Part shown: one piece after another, positions 26,835-37,129 of the stretch
Numbering within the stretch: the first letter of the stretch is position 1
Layout: each line of letters opens with the position of its first letter
The notes under the pieces: model-generated
Databases searched by the model: none
What the model was told of the DNA's origin: nothing
The model's input: only the letters and a program-made list of their open reading frames with translations
Position numbers and translations under genes: made by a program
Source of the DNA: Daphnia carinata
Lineage: Eukaryota; Arthropoda; Branchiopoda; Diplostraca; Daphniidae
Length of the DNA stretch: 64,000 bases
Reading direction: 5' to 3'
Assembly: GCF_022539665.2 (NCBI RefSeq)
Contig: NC_081336.1
Span: 1,922,001-1,986,000, forward strand

Positions 26835-27240
26835 AAATTTTTTCCGCGCTGTAAAGTCGCTGTTGAACAAAGTGGGTGACTAAGGATGATATTTTTTTCA
26901 TTAGATATTTTTCATCTTAGCCTGGGGCATGAGGGTTGGGGGTCTAACAAAAAAAGACTAGACTCTACTTTTTCCAGACATTTTTTTCGTAACACCTGAG
27001 GCATTAGCAAAAGGTGTCTGGACTTAAAACTACCCTTCCCAACTTATAGCGTTTTTGCGCCAAACCCGCCCTAACTTATTTAAAAAAGGTCAATAATTAA
27101 TATATTTTGCCCATAGATGGCTTTTAAAAATAAAATCGGGTGTTCTTCTTTTTATGCAGGATACTGTACCTTTAGTGTCCTCCTGTAGTGATATATATAT
27201 TTGCTCAAATAAAAGGGGGTTATCTTGTCATGTTAATTAA

Positions 27241-27246
27241 AATAAA
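27241..27246 (+). terminator. Candidate polyadenylation signal of CUB-A
   Basis: AATAAA lies in the 3' block that resumes homology with unit B (AATAAA at 62016). If used, the CUB-A 3' UTR would contain the whole composite insertion, about 1.5 kb. Confidence 0.3.
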
Positions 27247-27530
27247 TAATGTTCCTCCAGATTTTGAAATTTGGTGTAGGAATGGTTTTCGTTTGTTTTC
27301 TCGTCAGAAAAATATATACCAAACTGTCGTTTTCTGAATTAGAAAAAAAATGGTTTTCCTATTTGATATGAATTTGGAATTAATCTGCGATGAAATTATT
27401 TCGTGGCGTTAATTTTCAGCAATCGTGTTCTCTGTTATTATGCGGATGTCAGCTGAGTTAGGTTCCGAAAAAGACAGTTCAAAAATGACCGCTAGGTGGA
27501 CGAGAAACACGCTGCTCAGGTATTTCAAAA

Positions 27531-27805
27531 CCATGGCCTACTATAATAAACGGCCAGTAAGCGCGCAATACCACCTGCGCCTAAAACTAAATTGCCAGAG
27601 GGACCTAATACCCCAAATCGAAGTCCACTTTCTACAGCTTCATCCCACCCATTCCGATTTCTCTTACTTTTTCCACTGATTGGCAATGGTGGAGAGAACT
27701 ACTGTCGTAGAACCTCAAACAGAATTCCACTTTCCACTGGTTTTTCCACTCATTTCAATTTTGTATTAGTTACCAAACAGTGGAAAGTGGAGCTTGGTCA
27801 CAAAA
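27531..27805. other. Junction between duplication units
   Basis: 275 bp that match neither the end of unit A nor the start of unit B elsewhere in the window. It contains several copies of a TCCACTTTCCACTG-like motif, including a 14-bp inverted repeat. No gene is seen. Confidence 0.5.
27726..27791. repeat. 14-bp perfect inverted repeat at the duplication junction
   Basis: TCCACTTTCCACTG at 27726-27739 is inverted at 27778-27791, with a 38-bp loop. It lies within 20 bp of the point where unit B homology begins. Confidence 0.65.
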
Positions 27806-28213
27806 GGATAAAGAAGGCGGAGCAAAATGGCCGAACTTGGCGCGCAGTCGCAGGATCCCGCCATTCCCCCACCTTTTCCTTCTCTAGCAGACGAACAAAA
27901 ACCACGTGAGGCTGTGCAAATTTTTTCGGTGGCGGCAGCACAATGTCCACGCTCCGAAGAAACTCTTTCGTTTCATCTTACCTGTTCTTTTAAGTTGATG
28001 AACTATATTAAAGAAACGCTCGAATTGTGAATCTAAACAAGACTGAGATAATTGCAAAGCTACAAAAGAGATTTCTTTTGAGAACTAAATGGCATGGAAA
28101 AAAACGTTAATGAGGCAATGTGCGTATAGAAGGTTCGATGAGAAAGGTTATGGATGCCCTTTGAGACTTGTGCAGGGGGCGTGTTCGATGGCCCAGAAAC
28201 GCGTGACTTTTCG

Positions 28214-28221
28214 TGACGTCA
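28214..28221. promoter_or_regulatory. Perfect CRE-type palindrome, unit B
   Basis: TGACGTCA in the same flanking sequence as the unit A copy at 4294. Retention after duplication is weak support for function, because the surrounding block is conserved as a whole. Confidence 0.3.
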
Positions 28222-29213
28222 GAGACGAGCCTCTTCCGAAATTAGGACACCCTGGGAGCGGTTGTGAATTCCAAAATTTTCAGCGAAAAAAAGAAAATGC
28301 CGGCTATCCAGTTCTTCCTCCCTTGCAGTTGCCCGAAAGCCGAAAAACAAAACAAATTAGGATGCCAAATCATGTTACAACGGCCCTGTTCGTCTGTAGT
28401 GGGTAAGTCCGCCATTTTGAATACGATTACTGTGCTGTCTCGCGTGTGTGTGTGTGTCTTCGTGTGTGAGTCTTTTGATCGAAACGGGTTTACTCACAAC
28501 GTGAATTGGATGTGACACAATTGAATGACGATGAGACTCTGCAGCAAGCAGATCACGATCAAAAGGCTTTTTAAATTAACAGGCCAGAACATTCGGTCCC
28601 TCAAGTCACACCTTTTTGTAGCAAAGACTGGAGATTACGATCTTCTTTTCTTTTTTTTCTACCCCAAAAGTCTTGAAATTTTGTTCCCCTAGAGCATCTG
28701 CTGCTTTTACGTAATGCGTACCCATTAATTTTTGATTCGGGAGTAGGTAATTGGGTTACCCGCTAGGTGGCAGGAACGTTCCACTTTCTCTTTTTTTTCA
28801 AATTTTTTTTCCCTCCAAAAATCGAATACGTCCATTGGCGGTGTCGATCAACGAGCGAAAACCTAATAAAAAGATGCCTTCCACCTTCATGTAATAAGCT
28901 AAAGTATTCCCCACGTTCCCAGAAATCGTAGATGCCGACTTAGTGAGGCGTTTCCATCTTCATGTTGCAAAAAATTGCTTTTAAAAGGGCTGCCTTGGGC
29001 TAAAATGAAACATTGACGTTGAAGGGGAAACCCCCATAAGCAATCAACTCGTCTGATTGCTCGTCTTATGATCTAATCAGCGTGTCTTGATTGAACCATT
29101 CGAATTGCGATCGATCGTCGATGTACACACAAAAAAAAAATGGTTGGGGGGTGGCAACAAATCTCAAAACAAATAAACCCAATCAAAAGAGGAAAAAAAA
29201 ATGTGTGACTTAC

Positions 29214-29401
29214 GGTAGAGGTGATGATGTTTGATGTTTAATGCAACCGTAGCAAGTGGCAACTGAGACTGTGCTGCCCATGTCCGTCGATGTTGTGCTC
29301 CAGGACCACTTCAGAGAAGTTGTGCACCGACAACTACAACTTTTTTCCCATTTTTCTAGCTGTTGCATTTTAAGGTCCAGTAATAAGGCCAACGTTTCTA
29401 G
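29214..29401 (-). other. Conserved antisense exon-like block, unit B
   Basis: Partner of 5291-5478: the same 188-nt length, the same acceptor and donor on the minus strand and the same open frame, with Arg to Met and Cys to Ser changes. If it is a 5' exon of the malic enzyme gene, this copy would be an orphan left by the duplication. Confidence 0.3.
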
Positions 29402-31136
29402 CTGCAAATCAGTCATCCGTACAACATCAATAAATGATCATCCCTTTCTTCTTTTTTTTCGAACAGCAGTAAATAAAAAGAAAAAGATTGGTGTGATGCC
29501 ATTGCGGAAGGGAAAAAACATTTTTTGATGGAAACTATTCAATTCGGAATGGGTAGAATGTCTTTACGAGTGGCTAGTAATTATATGCGATCGCGGTACA
29601 TGATCACGAACTGTCTCGGTTTATCAGAGCATGACGGAAGAAGGTAAAAAAAAATAATAAAAGCGTAGAGAATAATTTTATTTTGTGGGCCATTTTTTTT
29701 TTTTTCTTTTGGTTAAGAGTCTCAAGCGGAAAGGGGAATGCACACATCACGTTCATCGTAAAGCTCATTAGCGACATTTTAGCTTAAAAGGTTTCTCTTT
29801 TTTTTTTCTTCAACACGATTTTTGACTCTTGAAATATTATTTTTTTTTAAGTAATTTTTTTACGTCCAAACATTTTTACATCTTTGTGTGCGGTGGAAAT
29901 CAAAAGTTGCTCTTAATCCGCCCGTGTAATCCAACGTGGAATCGGACTGCTCTTTTGATCTTTGAATTGACAAGTTGTTTTGTCAATAATTAATTTCAAA
30001 TTTTGTGGGTGGGTGGATTTGAAGAGGATGCTGTTAAATGAATTATTTAAGAAAAGGGCATTTGAACTTGAATGAAGCGCATCTATTTGCCTAAATCTCA
30101 GCTCAGTTGAGAAGTGATCACCATATCGATTGACATGTCGATCGATAAAAGATGTTGGGTCGTTTCCAGTCTTTTGTCAATCTATTTCCAGTCTCTTTCT
30201 TATTTTTTTTCTTGTTTGTTTCCCACGTTCGATTGAAATAGGCGCCATCACGTAGTAAAGTCAAATCTCATTTCGATTCCTTTTCACCCGTTTTTTTTTT
30301 GTTGAAACACTCGCGTTGAGGTGGTAGAAAATAAGCAACGGTCCCACCCTTTTCTTTTTCAATATTCTCATTGATTTCTTCTATTCTTAATACATGACGT
30401 CGATTGTCTTCGTTGGCCGCAAATAACGAAAAAAAAAGAGGAATTCAAACAAGAGAGGGACAAAGATCTTGATAAATATTGAAAAGCAAAAGAACTCTGA
30501 GGGCTGGGCTTCTTTGCTACGCACAACTGTCTAGTGTGTGTATTTGACGAGTAAGCGAGCGCAGCGTTGCCACTCGTCCACCCACACGACTCATTTTTTT
30601 TCTTTCTTTTCTTTCGCGATTTCGCTTTTTGTTTTAATTGAATTTACAAAATTTTGGGAGGTTTAATTGTTTAGCGTGTCTGCTGCACTTTGATGTGAGG
30701 TGAAGCTCGTGCGTGATGTCTTTTACATGTTGAAATGGCGAAACATATCCGAATGTATGGGGTGTGTGTTTGTGGCTCGTTTTCGATTGTCTATACGCAA
30801 TGATCGTGTTGATAGAACATGACCTGTCTATTGTGATTCTCTTAACTATGGCGCTGACTTATTGACCCGAGGTTATTCTCAACCCAATTTTGGTGGTGTG
30901 TTGTTTTATTTTCGTGGTTTCGGGCGACAGTTTCACGTACATCCGAGTCACGTACGAATTTGTCACGGAGACTTGCACGTCTTTTGAAAAAAAAAAAAAA
31001 ATCCTTTGACTTTGTCGTTATCGGGGAAAATAATAGGGACATATCCTTTCGTCAATTATTCAAGTTTCGAAAAAAGGCGGGAAGCGACATCTGGTTCGAT
31101 ATGTAAATAAACATAGGGAATGGGTCGAGCGTGAAA

Positions 31137-31170
31137 TATAAAAACGGGAGCAGTGTAGGATCAACGTGAA
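31137..31170 (+). promoter_or_regulatory. TATA-like core promoter candidate, unit B
   Basis: Identical counterpart of the unit A site: TATAAAAA followed by GGATCAACG at the same spacing. Motif evidence only. Confidence 0.25.
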
Positions 31171-31879
31171 AACTCAACAAGGAACCGAGTTGTTTGAATA
31201 ATCGATGAACGTCATTTTTCTTTTTCGAACATCGGCCTTTTTTCCAGGTCTCTTATCTTATTCATTTTTTAACACGGGGGGTTGGAAAAAGAAAAGGGAT
31301 TTATATTTTTCGTGAGCGCGATCGATGTCGTGTTACAAAAAAAAAAAAAAATTTGTGCCATTTCACTCAACATCTAGTAAGGAAAGTATCAAGCGAGGCG
31401 ATTTTTTTCTTCCAGTTGAGTCGCTTTCCCCCTTTTTTTTTTTTTTTCAAACGTCAAACGAGTTTGTAGGTGCTGATTCGTTCGTGATGGACTGGTCATG
31501 CAAAGAAATGGCTGACGATCGATTCACGAGCCTCACGGCGTTTAACTTACAAGACAGATTTGAGGAAAAAAGAAGTTTTTGTATTAAAATTATTTTTCAC
31601 CCTTATTTTTATTTTGAAAAAAAAATTGTAACATTTAAAAAAAAATCCTATTTTTCCCGCTTTTTTTTTCTTTACTGTCGTTTGGATCATCCTCTTGCCT
31701 TTTTCACGCCAATAATCCAAGATTCTCTTTTTTTTTCTCTTCCTTTTTTATGAGTACATTGAAGAAAAAAAAAAGGCTGATGCCCAAAAACTCTTGGCGA
31801 CGCTTTCGGGATCGATTATCGTTTGTGTGCCGGGCACAACATACGACACAGAACGTTAAGAAAAGAGGACAGGGACAAG

Positions 31880-33356
31880 TTGGGTCGATGGGAACAATCT
31901 TTTCTTTAAATGAATGCTTCGCGTTTTATCGTTTGGATTTATTCAGGAAAATGCCCCGCTTTTTTTTTCCGCTTTCGTTTTTGCTGTCCATCCATCACAT
32001 GATTGAGAAAGACAAGGGAAAAAAATCGGAAATGTCCAAAGCTTTTGCATGTCGTTCAACTTTTAGTCAGGACCCGCTTGATCATATTTCATTCAAACTT
32101 GCCTTGTTTTTCGTCCGTTAGCTGGACGCACTCGAATTTCCAGTAGCTTAAGTGGGGACGAGATTATCTTGACATCGTCAAAGAAGAGATTAGTAGATTT
32201 GATCAATTGTACACTAAGCAAAACTTACTGCCATGTTTTAATCCGAAGCTCCGTTCTACCTCTAAGGCCGTCCCCCTTTTTTTTTTTATTAGTCCCTTTA
32301 TTGTGCCGAGCGGTACGGGCCGTGTGTGCGGTCATTATGCAGGTAGAGGACCGGTGAGAAAACAACTTCTTTGTCCCGCACGTCTAATAAAAAAATAACA
32401 ATTGCTCGTTATTATTTTGTTCAAAGTATGCGCGTCGGCGTCGTAAAAAACTCGTGCCACCTATGTGTCGGTATCATGTTTCCGTGCCATCCGAAAGAAA
32501 TGTTATACATGTAACAATCTCTCCATAGCTCAATTTTCTTTCTTTTTTTTCGATCTTAAACGAAAGCGTCGAAATCGATTGTCGCCGTTCATCCAATTGG
32601 TAATCCTCTCTGCGTCACACCCAATTTTTTTTTTCAGTTTTGCTGGTATGGAAAAAAAAAGACGAACGAAAATCGTCAACGACGCATATCTTTGCCAGAT
32701 TTCCTCCCTTCCGAAAAGAGAAAAAAAAAGATTGAAATTTTTTCCTTTTCTTTTGATGTGTCGAGGTTCCTTTTTCTAATACACTACCAGAATTGTGTCT
32801 TTCCTTCTGAGACATGGGTGGGGGGGGGGGGGGGGGCTTGTTAGAAAATTGTAAGTCAGCTGGTAGATGTTATGTTATGTCTGCTCCAGTTGATTCTGCC
32901 ATATCTCAGACCGAAAACTTGTATTGAGAAAGCTGCTCTAACGTTTAGTTCCCCCCTGTTTGTTTTTTTGTGTGTGCGTGGTGGTATATACTGAAAATGA
33001 TGTGCCAGGTCCCCCCCCCTTCCTCTCGTTCCGCGCGGAAGAGGACGGGAAAAAAATACGATGCGGATGTTGTGCATCCACAAAACACAGTGATGCGCAT
33101 TCGTTTTTTTGGGGGTTGCCTTTAACTTAAAAATGATTTTTTAGTTTGAAAGGGGAGGAAATGTTTAGAGGATTTTGATCGAATAAAAAAAATTGGGAAT
33201 TTAAAAGAAAAAAAACAAAAGAGAATACGTGGAAGATGATGTGAGGGGCGGAGGCTCTCTCGTTTTGCGCGTGTATGTACGGTGGAGGTGGAAAGCGGCG
33301 GGGGAGAGAGAGAGAGAGAGAAGAATTGGGTAGGAGGGAAAACAAACGGCGCGTCG
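31880..33356. other. Unit B-specific upstream stretch without a recognised gene
   Basis: About 1.5 kb with no partner in unit A. It holds AT-rich DNA, a poly-G run near 32821 and a (GA)n tract near 33306. Short frames are present but have no domain, duplicate or splice support. Confidence 0.4.
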
Positions 33357-33363
33357 GGAGACG

Positions 33364-33655
33364 CCAGTCGATCACGGCGCTCTGCACCGGTCAGACGTGC
33401 GATACCATTCGCTCACGTCTTTTTTTTTTTTGATTTTTTTTTTAATTCGAAAGAGGAACACACCTTTTCGTGCCATGTGATCAGTGAGAGTGTTTTGTTT
33501 TGTTTCAATTTCGCCATCGTGAAGGGTGTGGCTATTTCACAGTGATTCAACTTCTTGCCTCTCATCTCATCAAAACATTTGTCTCAATTTCCTCTTCATC
33601 GATACGAAATTTGAACGCATTTTATTTTCAAAATAATTTCGTGACAGACAGAAAG
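33364..33655 (+). promoter_or_regulatory. Inr+DPE core promoter and 5' leader exon of CUB-B
   Basis: CCAGTC (+1 at 33366) is followed by AGACGTG at 33393, again exactly +28. Leader sequence is similar to 14314-14578 but clearly diverged, ending in GAAAG with a GTCAGT donor at 33656. The expected acceptor is TTCTTCTTCAG ending at 37091, 38 nt before the CUB-B ATG. Confidence 0.55.
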
Positions 33656-33660
33656 GTCAG

Positions 33661-35875
33661 TTCCTATTTTTTTAGAAAAAGAATTGTTTTATTTTTTTGT
33701 TCTCTCGAGAGCCAAGAAAAAAAATGTGAGGTCCATCCGGGACGATCGGCAAAGTCCTCGACGACGGCCAAAAGGCTATTAGAGAGTTACTGTATAGATA
33801 CATATATATAAAAAAAAAAAAAGAAGGACGTATAAGCGAATGATAATAATAATAAGGGAAGAAGAAGAAAAAAAAGGAGGTCGAGTGTGGATAGCTGGGT
33901 CGAGTGATAGCAACGAGGATATACTTAAAAAAAAAAGAGAGAGAGAAGAAAGAATAGGGTATTTAGCGGAAGGGAGGCGATAGATACAGATAGGTTCTAT
34001 TAACCCGACCATCTTCCACCCACACTACCGGTCTTTATCCTTCCGTCTAGTGGCATCCATTCCCGAACTGTCACATTTTTCTATCGTTCCTCGATAGTTA
34101 TCTGCCTTTTTTTTTTTTTTTTTATCCTCGTTTCCCAGGGTGTGTCCAATCCACTCACGTAATTTCACAACATTGCTCGTAAAGTCGACCGTTCCACGTT
34201 TTTTGATAGCCTCGCCCCGCTAATGTCATTTACCCTTTCATTTTTATTCGAAATTTTTGCACACACACAAAAATTGATATCAAAACATTTTCTATTTTGT
34301 TTGGGTCGTGCATCAGCAATTCTTTCAATGTGACCGGGGGAGGGAAAAAATATGTGCGCGTGATAAGGCACGTCAGGCATCTCTTGTAAGAAGAATAATC
34401 GAGATAAGGCCAGGGTTATAGAATTATCACACCCACCGTTTCTTTTCAACTTGAATGTCAGTTGTGATTTCGTGTTGAGATTGTGTTCCTCCCCACCCAC
34501 CTAACCCTACAAACGAAATAAAAAAAAAAAATTCACGAAGGAAAAAAAAACGAATGATGAGGAATTATTGGCAATGCTGGAGATTGTTCCCGCGGGATTC
34601 CAACAAGCGGGGGGGGGGGAGGGAAACGCCTACCGCTAAAAAACAAATCCAAAAGTTTATGCTTTTTATTTGCGTTTGTTGGCCTTTTTTTAATTCTCTC
34701 CTTGCCCATCGGAGTTTCACGTTCTGCACGAAACTCTTGACACGCCGATAATTGGTTGTCGTGTTCTATTTTTCCAGTTTTATTAATTTTTCTTTCCCCC
34801 TCACCGATTGTTTGTTTATATTTTTGTTGTTGCTGTAAATAAAAAAGCGAATGATGCAAACTGTCGTGCAGTTGACACGAACCCCTTTTTCAAACGGGAG
34901 CAACGGTGGCGGTTGGGGGCCGCCGTTGGTCGCTGCTATCGGCAGATGTTGGGCCACTTGTCATCGCTATAATATTGTCCCACCTCTTTTATATTTTTTT
35001 ATTCTTTTGCGGTGTGTTTGTGACACACTGTTGGACGTGCCAGCGAAATCGACAACCTCCATTTTCTGTCAGCGTTCGCCTTGTTTTTTTTTTCTTTTCA
35101 AATAGCGAAATGTCACAGACGTAGCAACATGTCACGCACTGGCATTCAACGAACCTAATAGGCTTTGTAATTGAAAAATCGAAGATCAATATATAACACC
35201 AACTCTTTGATAGACTGCCTTGTTCTTCAACGTCCTTTTTTTTAAAAGGACGTTGCTGATCTTTTTTTTTAAAAAGGAATGCAAACATAGAAAAGGTGTG
35301 ACTTGTAAGGAATTAAAAAAAAAAAGGAATTGCAATTCATTCAATCGTGAAAAAGAGCTAAAAGAAGAAAACGAAATGCAAACATCTGGAATTTCTTTTG
35401 ATTCTTGGGGTCATCACGCTCAGACGCGTGAAAAATCAAAAACGTACATTTTTTTTTCCTCCCGTATTTTCGGGCTTCTTTTGTTTTTCTGTGTTTCGAT
35501 TCTCGAAAAGGCGCGACAGGAACAAGGGCGGGGCTGGTTGAGTTGACATTGCCCGGCAGGCAACTCGATCAAGTTAAAAACGCGGAAGCGATAGGATTTT
35601 TTTTTTAGAGGGGGAGAGGGGGGAGGGGGTGGGTAGACAGGTAGACATTGATCATAACGTGTTGTGTGTATGAAACATGCCACTGAAAAATAATGCGCAT
35701 TCATCCATCCGTCATGGCAACGTTGAAAGCGACGGCCGCCAAATGGACGATGTGCAATGATTTTTTTTTTCCCCTTCCAATTTCTAGGAGGAAAAAAAAA
35801 AAATGGACAGCGTCGCTCGATAAAAACACGCCGTGCAACGGTGGATGTATTTTTAGTTTCGGGGAGTCAATTGCA
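33661..35875. other. 5' leader intron of CUB-B, first part
   Basis: No unit A counterpart is recognisable for most of this stretch; similarity resumes near 35900. It is low-complexity and AT-rich, and no supported exon was found on either strand. Confidence 0.4.
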
Positions 35876-35879
35876 TTTG

Positions 35880-35951
35880 AAACTAAGACAAAAGCGCAAT
35901 TGTTATTTGTTTCCGCTACGCGCCCAGTTCCTCGATCGGAACCTCCCATTA
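35880..35951 (-). pseudogene. Broken counterpart of the antisense gene start in unit B
   Basis: Aligned with 15540 and downstream on the minus strand. Here the ATG at 35951 and the CGATCGAG that follows are kept, but the next codons diverge and no similar donor or second exon is found between 33660 and 35880. The start region survives and the rest is lost or replaced, so this copy is probably dead. Confidence 0.35.
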
Positions 35952-36168
35952 AAAATCCCCTTCCTTTTTTATTTATTCTCTTCGTTTTTTTTTGTATTTC
36001 AAAAAGGGACAAAAGCGTATCGTCTTTATGTTTGATTTCGAACCTGATTGTTTGGCATTAACGAGAACAACTGGGACGCAAACTAGCGAAAAGTGGAACC
36101 GCCCACATTTATTGCAAAAGAAGCGAACTTTGTTCCTCCTTTTTTTTTTGCGAAATTTGTGATCGATT

Positions 36169-36364
36169 TTGATCGAGGAAAAGCGTCCGCTCCGAATTAT
36201 TGATACGAACATTAAAATTCGGCAACGCTGTGCGCTTCCCAAACTATTTTTTGAATTATTCAAAACTACAGCAGAGATGGAAGGGGAGAAGCTTAAAAAA
36301 CATTTCTCTTCTGGCGAAGAGATCGATACGAGTAGCTGCTTTCCCGAAAACAAAAAAAAACAAT
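36169..36364 (+). other. Small conserved frame of unknown status, unit B
   Basis: Counterpart of 15773-15976. The shared core reads IDTNIKI, QRCALP, FKT, AEME and EKLKKHF, and the downstream part has drifted. The minus strand is also open across part of it, so coding status is uncertain. Confidence 0.2.
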
Positions 36365-37129
36365 AGCCAATGAAGAGGGGAATTATCTTTTATTACAACA
36401 CCATCGCAGTGCGTATGGCGTCCGCCCCCTATGGAATTTCGCGTTAGTATCGACTCTGTATTTTAATGTATGCACATTTCCGACATTGCGCTGATACAGA
36501 AGAGAGTTTTTTTTTTTTTGGAAAGAAAAGTCCGTGGTACTTTCGCCAAAAGGTGCACGCGGCCGTACAATAATGTCGTTTCCTCACGCGAAGACGGTGA
36601 ACGAAAAAAAAAAAAAAAAATAAAATAAAATGTCTCTTGTATTCTTTTATGTGCGCGTACCTGCACGGACGGATCGATGCTGCCTCGTCAAAAATACGAA
36701 ATGTCTATCCGTTTCTTTTTTATGCCTAATGTTTTTGACTGGCTCTGCGCACATTATGGTTCACACTCGGTGGTGTAGAACAACCACCGGCATTGATAGA
36801 ATAGAAATTTGTTTAACGAAAAAGAAATGCTAATCATGTAAATGACGTGTGTGTCGGCAAGTTGGGGGATTGTGTTGAAAACGCATTTTCTTTTGGGCCC
36901 TCCAGTTATTGAGTTTTTAATTTGAGACATTCCACGTGTGCCGCCAGCGATGTTATTTTCTTAATTGAATGTATATATCGTTGAAGAGCTTCTGTTGTTT
37001 CTGAGGAAATTTAATCCGATGGTGGGGATTCCATTTGTATAAGTTCAAACTTGTTTCCTTCCTAATTAGCCATTTGTGTTTTCTTCTTCAGAGAATAATT
37101 TATTCATTATTTTTGCTTTCGAAAATTAG

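Larger units (their letters stand above)
26074..27166. mobile_element. Non-autonomous TIR element with tRNA-like arms
   Basis: Ends are inverted repeats starting CAGTATCCTGCATAAAAAG, flanked by TA, as for Tc1/mariner-type insertions. The arms extend about 400 bp with decreasing identity. They share CAGACACCTTTTGC-type blocks and, further in, tRNA-like modules that read outwards in both arms. No transposase frame is seen. It is 1.09 kb long and absent from unit B. Confidence 0.8.
3886..27530 (+). repeat. Segmental duplication unit A (contains CUB-A)
   Basis: Unit A is directly repeated downstream as unit B. Collinear blocks: 3886-7513 with 27806-31507; 9700-10060 with 31510-31870; 14286-14610 with 33357-33660; 15541-17460 with 35950-38110; the whole CUB gene; and the 3' flank 27200-27530 with 61970-62300. 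Similarity starts sharply at the shared sequence AAAGGATAAAGAAGGCGGAG. Divergence is uneven: 6770-7510 is nearly identical to its partner, while neighbouring blocks carry many indels. Unit A is interrupted by a Tc1-like element, a 3.6-kb transposed segment and a composite insertion in its 3' region. Confidence 0.9.
27806..31507. other. Long upstream non-coding block of unit B
   Basis: Partner of 3886-7513, with the same order of CRE, exon-like block and TATA-like site. About 100 bp near 29530-29630 is extra relative to unit A. No protein-coding gene is recognised. Confidence 0.5.
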
